From NCBI GenBank assembly GCA_020746995.1, contig JAGPXD010000005.1:3100001-3164000 (forward strand): a stretch of 64,000 bases of DNA, in the 5' to 3' direction. Origin of the DNA: Plectosphaerella cucumerina. Its lineage: Eukaryota > Ascomycota > Sordariomycetes > Glomerellales > Plectosphaerellaceae. Positions 56,833 through 64,000 of this stretch are shown here, piece by piece. How positions within the stretch are numbered: the first letter of the stretch is position 1; each line of letters starts with the position of its first letter. The notes under the pieces were generated by a model. It was given only the letters and a program-made list of their open reading frames with translations. It ran no database searches and was not told the DNA's origin. The position numbers and the translations under genes were made by a program.

Positions 56833-58217
56833 GACGTACGAGAGAGTGTGGTGTGGTGGGTTTTGAGGGGTCAATTGGGTTCGGCGGGCGGTAGCACGAG
56901 TCGTCGATTGAAGGAGAAAACTCCGAGGACGTGACTCGACGGGCGAGATGTAGCTTGAATTGAGAAGGAAAAGAAAATACGCAAAGGAGATCGATGTGTG
57001 TAAACAAGCAAGGGGTCGAGAGGGATGGACGGCCCTTGAGACCAGCTATGTTTCCTGGGTCCCTTCAAAGTCAGTGGCGTGCCACCCGTGGCGAAGGGGG
57101 GGTGTTGCGCGATAAGATATCGGAACGGCGGCGGACAAGCGAAAAACGTGGACGGGCAAAGGCAAGAGGGTGGTGTGCAGTGGTGTGTAATTGCAAAAGA
57201 CGGTCGGTCGGGAGGCGTTTCTCCAAAACCTGCAAAGCTCCGCGGCCGAGGCACCGGACACGAGTTTGACGTCCGGAGCGGCTTGGCTTGCTGCAGGCTA
57301 AAAAACGCAGCCGGGCGGGACGATTCGGCGGGATTTGCAGCTGATGATGGGATGGGCAAACCACAAGCCGAAAGCGAAGGCAAAAGCAAGGGGACCGGAG
57401 AGAAGATGGAGTCCGGAGCGAGCTCTGATTTGAGGCTGCGGCGGGACGACACCAGGGGGAGGCGGCCCGAGAGAGGGTCGATTATGGGAGCCTGGTATAA
57501 GAGCCAGCCAGCAGGGTGCTTCCTTCCTTCCTATCCAGGGACAGGTACAGATTGTAGGTATGCTGCTGACGCGAAGATACGGCCAAGGGGAATTGCGTGG
57601 AATGCTGTTCCGATACGGGCCGTGTGCAGGTTTAGATTTGTTGGTTCTCCCCCTCTTTCCTCTCGAGACTGGTCCGGGAGCTAAGGCGCTTGGTCTGGTC
57701 TGATGGAGGGTGGTTGGGACGATAATAAACTGCAGACTGGACTGCAGTTCTGCACGGCGATGGAAATGGCGAGCTGCAGTGTGGATGGAGCTTTGCTGCT
57801 GCAACCTTCACTTCATCCTTACCTCATCGTCCGCCGACGCAATGCGGCGGGGAACGGCGCCCGGCGAGTCCGGCCTCTGGGTCCGTGGCCTGTGGCTGAA
57901 CTCTATCACATGTTAATTGCGCGCTAGCTCAAGATCTGCCAAAGCTGCCCCTGGAGGATTACATAAGTCAGAGCTCGTTATCGGAGAGCTTTATCTCCAC
58001 GTGACCTTTTCAAAGAGAGGCCCGTGCTGGATGGAACTGACGCGCTTGGGCTGTCGTCTCAAAGATCCAATCATTGGCGTCGCGGGTTGGCCTCGTTGAA
58101 AGGGCTGCCGCTACGACAACTCAAAAGTATCATACTCATTCACTCATCGCCTGGCCATCGACTTCCATTAGCGACTCGCCAATTTGACCACCAGCCTCAA
58201 CCCATGAGAGCATAGTC
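56833..58217. other. Divergent intergenic region between DGAT1 and PFS2
   Basis: 1.4 kb holding both promoters. Frames of up to 201 codons exist but start at unlikely positions and have shadow composition. No RNA gene, repeat or other feature is supported. Confidence 0.5.
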
Positions 58218-60265
58218 ATGGCTTACGAACCCAGGGGGGACTTCTCCGACAGGAGAGGAGGTGGTGGTGGTGGAGGAGGAGGACCAGATGGAGACTTCCA
58301 GCCCAGAGCAAGGGGCAGACGTATGCTTCTCACAGATGGAATGCCAGACCCAGGACTCATCAACTAACCTCCCATTTCAGGCCCCGTCACAGATTATGGC
58401 TCGACCATGGCCCATTGGATGCGGAATCGCGCCGCCGGTGTCACCAGAACCCCCTTGAGCGAGGGTGAGAGGCCCAGCGCCAGCCATATTGCAGATGTAA
58501 GTCTACTCTCACCTCAACTCCCCTCAACCCCAAGCTCACATTCCCAGTTCATCCCCCCCATCGCACGGGTGTCCGACGCCGAGGACACTATCCCCGTCAA
58601 GCATCTCCACTCGTCACTCAACAAGATCAAGCACCCCGTCAACGTCGTCAAGTGGACGCCAGAAGGCCGCCGCCTCCTCACGGCCTCGTCCAGCGGCGAG
58701 TTCACACTCTGGAACGGCACGGGCTTCAACTTTGAGACTATCATGCAGGCCCACGACTCGGCAATCCGCACCCTCGCCTACTCTCACAACAACGACTGGC
58801 TCCTCTCGGCAGACCACGACGGCATCGTCAAGTACTGGCAGCCCAACTTCAACAACCTCCAAAGCATCACCGCACATAACGACCCCATCCGCGACCTCGC
58901 CTTCGCCCCCAACGACTCAAAGTTCGTCACCGCCTGCGACGACTCGTCCCTCAAGATCTTCGATTTCGCCGGCGGCGTCGAGGAGACTTCCCTCAAAGGC
59001 CACGGCTGGGACGCCAAGAGCTGCGACTGGCATCCCACAAAGGGCCTCATCGTTTCCGGATCGAAAGACCACCTCGTCAAGCTCTGGGACCCCCGCACCG
59101 GCCGCTGCCTGACCACCCTCCACGGTCACAAGAACACAATCACAAAGACCCTTTTCGAAAAAGTCCAGGGCGAGTGCCTCGCCACCTCGGCCCGCGACCA
59201 GACCGCCCGCGTCTTCGACCTCCGCATGATGCGCGACGTCTGCCTCCTCAAGGGCCACGAAAAGGACATCTCCACCCTCACATGGCACCCCATCCACGCC
59301 AACCTCCTCAGCACCGGTGGCCACGACGGCTCCCTGCACCACTACCTCATCGACCAGCCCAACACGCCCGCCGGCCATGCCGTCTCCGTAGGCGCCTACG
59401 ACACCCCCGACCCCGCTGCCGCATCGGCCCAGACCATCTTCCCCGCCCACAGGGTCCCCTACGCCCACGACTTTGCAATCTGGTCCCTTGACTGGCATCC
59501 TCTCGGCCACATCCTTGCCTCGGGTTCCAACGACCGCATCACCCGCTTCTGGTCTCGCCTTCGCCCCGGCGATCCGGATATTACCCAGGACCGCTACCAC
59601 ATTGGCGAGGCCGCCGCGGAGGCACAGGGGACATGGGACCGTCGCGGGAATCGCCGCCAGCGCCAGGAGGAAGAGGAGCAGGAGATGGAGGACGAGGCAG
59701 AGGGCCTCGTCGACCAGAAGGTGCCTCAGAAGGTTCCCATCGTCCCGGGCTTCCCTGGCCTACCCGGCCTTCCGGGTCTCTCCATCCCCCAACCCGGCGG
59801 TGTGCCCCCCATCCCCTTCCCCGGCATGATGCCCCCCGGCGGCGTGCCTCCTCCGCCCCTTCCCTTCCCCTCCCCGGCCTCCACGGCCAGCACCCGCCGC
59901 CACCGCCCCTGCTCCCCGGCGGCCTGCCAGGCATCGACCCCAACAACCCGCCCGACCTCGCCAAGCTGGCCGAGATGATCCAAAAGGCCGGCGGGCAGCT
60001 ACCGCCCCCGCCCCCCGGCGCCGTCGGCTTCCCCCCTCCCCCTCCAGGTGCCATGATCCCGCCTGGCTTCCCGCCTCCGCCGGGAGGCCTTCCCCCGGGC
60101 TTCCCGCCCCCGCCCATGCCGGGTCTGGGCGGAATGCCACCGTTTGCGCCGGCAATGTCAGCGGCGCAGGAGGCCGAGGAGGCGAGGAGGCGCGCGCCGC
60201 TGCCGAGTCAGGAGGACAGTTTGAAGGCCGAGCAGCGACGGGGGAAGTACACCCGCTCCCGCTAG
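58218..60265 (+). CDS. PFS2: Polyadenylation factor subunit 2 (PFS2, WDR33 family)
   Basis: A WD40 subunit of the cleavage and polyadenylation factor that helps recognise the AAUAAA-type signal. Exons inferred: 58218-58320, 58381-58496 and 58548 onward. Sequence RRPVTDYGSTMAHWMRNRAAG crosses the first splice and matches the family N-terminus; seven WD repeats follow (for example HDSAIRTLAYSHNNDWLLSA, HGWDAKSCDWHPTKGLIVSG, HEKDISTLTWHPIHANLLST). The Pro/Gly-rich tail begins near residue 470. There the frame that carries the WD repeats becomes nonsense and the conserved tail (GGLPGIDPNNPPDLAKLAEM ... GKYTRSR) continues in another frame after about 59890. Either a 47-base intron (59844-59890, giving 629 residues) or a one-base indel explains this. 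Everything else is consistent with an intact gene. Confidence 0.88.
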
Positions 60266-60437
60266 TAGGGGCGCGGGGACGTTTCTGTTGTACTATAGGA
60301 TGGAGAGGGGGTTGTCTGATACCCTGGCGTTGGCAATGAATGTGCTGTTTGCCGTGTGTTTAATTTGAAGTGAAGAACTGAGGAGAGGATGTTGGAAGGG
60401 AGTACATGATGATGGCTATAGGGACAAAAAGAAGGGC

Positions 60438-60441
60438 AAAA
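60438..60441 (-). terminator. RNA polymerase III terminator of tRNA-Gly
   Basis: A TTTT run on the minus strand, starting about 11 bases beyond the tRNA 3' end, is a standard polymerase III stop. A longer T run lies a few bases further (60430-60426). Confidence 0.7.
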
Positions 60442-60451
60442 GGAAATGCGC

Positions 60452-60522
60452 TGCGTGAACAGGGAATCGAACCCTGGGCTCCCCGATGGCAACGGAGAAT
60501 TTTACCACTAAACCATTCACGC
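60452..60522 (-). tRNA. tRNA-Gly (anticodon GCC)
   Basis: A 71-base intronless tRNA. The acceptor stem pairs GCGTGAA with TTCACGC, discriminator A. The anticodon stem CTCCG/CGGGG closes the loop TTGCCAT, anticodon GCC. The T arm is CAGGG-TTCGATT-CCCTG. The internal promoter A box (TGGTTTAGTGG) and B box (GGTTCGATTCC) are present. CCA is not encoded, as in eukaryotes. Confidence 0.97.
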
Positions 60523-60915
60523 TTACTGCGACTGTGGACGAGGCGGTGATCGTCGGTTCGTGTCGGGAGCGTTGCGAAATGGGTACATAGAGCTTGAGTG
60601 TTGTGTGGTGGGTCGGAACTGTCACGGTCTGCTCCCAGCTGCCAGGGTCATGTGCCCACGACAATCAGCTCGACAAGCAGCATGACGAACGTCCCCTCGT
60701 TTCTGCGCATGATGTATGTTGAATGACGGGTCTTGCGCCCATTCTATCTACTACGGCGCGTGGCCGCGATGCAATCGATCTAGCTATGCCGTTGGTGGTA
60801 CAGAAGCAGCCTTGTTCTCCCCGATGCTGCGGACCCCCCCTCTTGATGAAATGCGATGGAAATCCGTGTTACCCCGAACCAGATACATTATTGTACAGTT
60901 CCACTCCCCTGAAGC
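60523..60915. other. Intergenic region between tRNA-Gly and NUC1
   Basis: 393 bases with the upstream flank of the tRNA and the 3' side of NUC1. No other feature is seen. Confidence 0.6.
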
Positions 60916-61986
60916 TTAAGGACTTGGGCTCCTTGAGTTGGAGAAGGACTTCTGCCGCTCGGCGTACTCCTTGACGACGATGGCGCAGTTGGCATCCTGA
61001 CACAGACGGCGGCGACGCTGGGCGGGAAGCTTGGAAGCAAACTCCAGGCCCGTGGCGCGCTCGACGGCCTCGAGGGGGACCTCAAAGTCCTTGAGGGGCT
61101 TGTCGTTGGGGATCTGCGCGTTGGGCATGACGAACGCGCCAATCGCCACATTCCCCGCCGTCTTCCCGTCCTCGGCAAAGATGACCTTGTAAAAATGCGT
61201 CGGCACCGCAATGTTGGGCGGGTTCCCGATCACCTCGTAGCGCGTATACCACTTCCCATCCGCCTCCCTCTTGGGCAGGTACAGCGGGCCCGTGACGATG
61301 CGGACAGAGGGGTACGACTGGGTCAGGCGTCTGCAAAAGTCCTCAAAGTGCGCCCAGTAGTCGCGGTTGAAGCCGTCGCCGACCTGTGGACACATGTTTG
61401 AGAGGTAAAAGGTGTCGTTCATGGCGGCCTGGGACCATTTGGCGTCGGCGGCGGGGACCTGGTGGCCGCGGTCGTAGCCGGAGCGGAAGTAGTCCTTGAG
61501 CTTGGCCTGGAACTTTTCGGGGATGGAGGGGTCTTCGAGGAAGGGGGAGTTCTTGCGGTCGCCCTCGCGGAGGGCGAGGGAGGCGGGGGTGATGTGCTCG
61601 GCTACCCAGTGGGGGTTGCGAGTGCGGCGGTCGTAGGAGGAGATGAGGGAGGGGCGGGTGGCGAGGTCGGCGTGAGGGCCGGGGAAGCCGTATTGGAAGA
61701 GGCCGGCCGGGTCGACGGGGGGACGGCCGAGGAGGGGAGGGGTGGGAGAGCCGGAGCCGCCCAGGGCGTAGGAGCTGGCGGGGGCGAGGGTCGGGATCAT
61801 CTGGCTCGCGGGGATGGGGACGGTGGAGGCGGCGTTGAGGGCTGCTATCGTGGGGTTGTTGTCGCTGCTGGGAGCGGGCTGGGCGTCGATGGCTTTGGAG
61901 GAGCGGAGGGAGTACATTGCTGCTGTGAGAGCGGCGCCACCACCAGCACCGAGGGCTGCGACGACGGCGATGGAGGATTTGGACAT
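60916..61986 (-). CDS. NUC1: Mitochondrial nuclease NUC1 (EndoG family)
   Basis: A 356-residue DNA/RNA non-specific endonuclease, the major mitochondrial nuclease of fungi and an effector of programmed cell death. The N-terminus MSKSSIAVVAALGAGGGAAL looks like a membrane-targeting or mitochondrial signal, followed by a Ser/Pro-rich linker. The nuclease domain begins near residue 95 and contains the metal-site motif DRGHQVPAAD (D172, R173, G174, H175) and the following TFYLSNMCPQ. The family core QxGFP and RNPHWVAEHIT are also visible. The frame is open for another 189 codons upstream with one in-frame ATG at 62472, but the usual protein length supports 61986. No intron is needed. Confidence 0.93.
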   Translation of the reverse strand: MSKSSIAVVAALGAGGGAALTAAMYSLRSSKAIDAQPAPSSDNNPTIAALNAASTVPIPASQMIPTLAPASSYALGGSGSPTPPLLGRPPVDPAGLFQYGFPGPHADLATRPSLISSYDRRTRNPHWVAEHITPASLALREGDRKNSPFLEDPSIPEKFQAKLKDYFRSGYDRGHQVPAADAKWSQAAMNDTFYLSNMCPQVGDGFNRDYWAHFEDFCRRLTQSYPSVRIVTGPLYLPKREADGKWYTRYEVIGNPPNIAVPTHFYKVIFAEDGKTAGNVAIGAFVMPNAQIPNDKPLKDFEVPLEAVERATGLEFASKLPAQRRRRLCQDANCAIVVKEYAERQKSFSNSRSPSP

Positions 61987-63728
61987 TTTGAGGGATTGTC
62001 GGAGGGGAGGACGGGAGGAAGGTGGTTTTTGTCGGTGGCTCGAAGGAGCGGAAGAAGGAGCGGATGCGCAGGGCGCGTGAGGCGGGTTATGAGGATGAGG
62101 AGACCACGGGGTGGAGGGCGGACATGTGGTGTTGTCCGTTGTCGCGTCTGGCAGGTGACGATGTTGGTTTGTGACCGTGGACGGGAATTTGGGGTCTGGT
62201 GTTTTTTGGAAGGGGTCCAAAAAATTGGAGGGTCGGCGTTCGGGGGTTTGGGGTCCGTGGTAGGTACGGCTTCGGGGGTCCTGCCCCGGATGTGGACTCG
62301 GGCCCTTTCCCCGGGTGACTGCCGGTTGGGGTTTCAAGGGTCGGATTACGCTGCGATACCTTGATGGACTCGATGGACGGGACTGGTCGAGTTTATTATT
62401 GAGTTGGTATGAGAAGTGAGATCTGAGGAAATAGGTTCCACGAGGCAGGAGGGTATTGCTATTTCCAAGCATCTTCAGTTTGGAGCTGTCAAGGGAGGTA
62501 GGTACCAGTACTTCGATGTCCTGCTCACGTAACCCACTCGACACTTCCAGCACTTGAACTGCTCGGTAAGCCTCACGGTGATGATGTCTTCCAGGCCTCT
62601 CCCTCCAGGATATTCAGTGTTGACATCTCGATCACTGCACATCACATGACGGGAAGGAGGCCAAGACACGTCGCGAATATGGCCGGGGCTTGCCTGTGTC
62701 ATGTCCACGTCTTGTCTACGGGTCCATACAGCGGTGAGCCCCCTCGAGCGAGGCTCACCAGCTGCATCACCAGCATTCTGACTCGACGCAGCCATGGGAT
62801 GATCATGTTGAGCTTCACGGCCCACATCAGTCAGGCCTGTTTTTACTCCCTCATCTGCCTCGAGCCTTCCCGATGAGCCATGCCTTTGTGTTGCAAGTCC
62901 TAGATAGACCTGGATCATGATGTCTTGTCCTCGCACTCGCAGCACGCAGCCGCCCGATGCGCCCGCGATGCACTAGCATATGCAGCAGGGCTTAGCTGCG
63001 GCAGGCTCCCAGATGATTCAGGGATGGGCATTCGCTGATTTACCGCCTCGAATGCCCTTTGTGATCGTCCTCTTTCGTGGCCCTGCAGTGTGCAGTGAGC
63101 AGTGAGGACCCTGATGGCTGGTTCAGGCGGCCAGGCCCGCCCCCTAGGCGAAAAGAGGTACGTACCGCCGTCCCATCGTCCCTGCCGGCCAAGAGCTTAA
63201 AGGCGGCGTGCTCTCCCCCCACCATCCGTAGCGCCAGAAGCCCAAGGACGATGACGGTGGACCTGGCTCAACGTCGATGCCGCTTCCAGCTTCTGTTCAA
63301 CGCCGGTTTCTAACGCTTCAACCTCTCCTCCCTTTCCTCCTCGTGGCGATCCCGCCTCAACGCCGAATATCTTCCTCCTCCTCTCCTCTGAATCCCTATA
63401 ACTCCTGAAGAGATACATCAGACGATTCGACTTTACCTCCCGACACAGGTTCGGACCTGCCCTCTTATCCTCGATCCTCGATTGCCGTTCCCAGCCGCGA
63501 GCTTGACCCGATCGCATCGACTCCCGTACCTTCGTACCACCGGCAGACAAACCCTCAAGCACAGAACCCCCGATACACACCTGAAGACACTCTCTTCTCC
63601 CTACGATCCCACCCGATTCCCATGCCGATCGGCCTGGAGACCAGCACACACCCCGCTGTCTCACATCGCCCATGCGAGAGCGCATACCTTCGGCTTCCTG
63701 CAGGACCGCGATATAAAGGCCCGGCATA
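61987..63728. other. Divergent intergenic region, NUC1 to ZIP gene
   Basis: 1.7 kb with the NUC1 promoter and the ZIP gene promoter and leader. The last 400 bases are C/T-rich on the + strand, like a leader. No other gene is supported. Confidence 0.5.
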
Positions 63729-64000
63729 ATGGCGGACTCCGTCGCGCCCGGCACCAGGTCCCTGGACAATGACACCCGCGGGTGGATCATGTGCATCGTG
63801 AGCGGCATAGGTGCGTGATCTCGTCGGCAGGGCCCGGTCGCGGCCCGGCCGCATTGTCTCTTCCCGTGTGCTTTGTTTTGCCCATGCTGACGATTCTGTA
63901 GCCTGCATCATTGGCGCCTCAATCATCTGGATCGACCTGCTCATATGCCACATTCCCGGAAAGAGTGGCTTCAAGATCCAGGAGAGCAGTGTCTTCCTGG
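63729..64000 (+). CDS. Partial zinc/iron transporter (ZIP family), 5' end
   Basis: The start of a gene cut by the window edge. Exons inferred: 63729-63810 and from 63902 on, joined as IVSGI|ACIIGASIIW. The visible 60 residues read MADSVAPGTRSLDNDTRGWI then a first hydrophobic helix (ACIIGASIIWIDLLICH) and HIPGKSGFKIQESSVFL. The start of fungal ZIP transporters of the Zrt3/Atx2 type looks like this, as far as I remember it. Only the N-terminus is available, without the histidine-rich loop or metal-site helices, so the call is tentative. Confidence 0.5.

Noticed and set aside
1..64000. CRISPR arrays, insertion sequences, rRNA, secondary-metabolite core genes
   Set aside because: I looked for them by eye and found no direct repeats with spacers, transposase, rRNA or PKS/NRPS signatures.

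Overview
The window is nuclear DNA of a filamentous ascomycete, most probably Pezizomycotina and by protein resemblance Sordariomycetes. Genes are interrupted by short introns (about 45-120 bases, GT..AG with CTAAC/CTGAC-like branch points), coding third positions are strongly G/C, and the gene set is typical of moulds: CCT8, an INO80 HMG-box subunit, RMD8, RPL43, mL46, PEX26, RDS3, pinin, URA4, DRS2, a large-subunit secreted catalase, PEX8, STE14, DGAT1, PFS2 and NUC1. No bacterial-type operon, CRISPR array or recognisable transposon is seen. The genus cannot be named from this alone.

Layout. 1-5.2 kb has no convincing gene. 5.2-11.2 kb: CCT8 (-), an INO80-type HMG-box protein (+) and an RMD1/RMD8 family protein (-). 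12.5-17.8 kb: an unrecognised 677-residue membrane glycoprotein (+), a saccharopine-dehydrogenase-like reductase (-) and RPL43 (+). 17.8-20.7 kb is a long leader/intergenic stretch before a RING+PHD protein (+, to 22.8 kb). 23.7-30.9 kb: mitochondrial ribosomal protein mL46 (+), PEX26-like peroxin (+), splicing factor RDS3/PHF5A (-) and a pinin-domain protein (+). 31.7-38.6 kb: epoxide hydrolase (+), CRIPT (-), amino-acid permease (-) and dihydroorotase URA4 (-). 41.2-52.5 kb: P4-ATPase DRS2 (+), secreted catalase (+), PEX8 with a C-terminal SKL signal (-) and a TMEM170 homologue (+). 52.5-62 kb: a hexapeptide acetyltransferase (-, its stop overlaps that of the TMEM170 gene), STE14 (+), DGAT1 (-), PFS2 (+), tRNA-Gly(GCC) (-) and NUC1 (-). 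At the right edge starts a probable ZIP metal transporter (+).

The genes are mostly independent housekeeping functions: proteostasis (CCT8), chromatin (INO80 subunit, RING/PHD), RNA processing (RDS3, pinin, PFS2), translation (RPL43, mL46, tRNA), peroxisome import (PEX26, PEX8), lipid and membrane biology (DRS2, DGAT1, STE14, TMEM170), pyrimidine synthesis (URA4) and uptake (permease, ZIP). I see no secondary-metabolite or defence cluster and do not claim a new system. The most unusual signals are a roughly 140-residue acidic, partly tandemly repeated insertion inside the C-terminal domain of the catalase, a 10-nt microexon in the same gene, tail-to-tail genes whose stop codons overlap by six bases, a GC-AG intron plus an overlapping upstream ORF in the RING/PHD gene, and an unresolved frame switch in the proline-rich tail of PFS2.

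All exon boundaries were deduced by eye from splice signals, reading-frame continuity and remembered family patterns. No alignment or RNA data were available.
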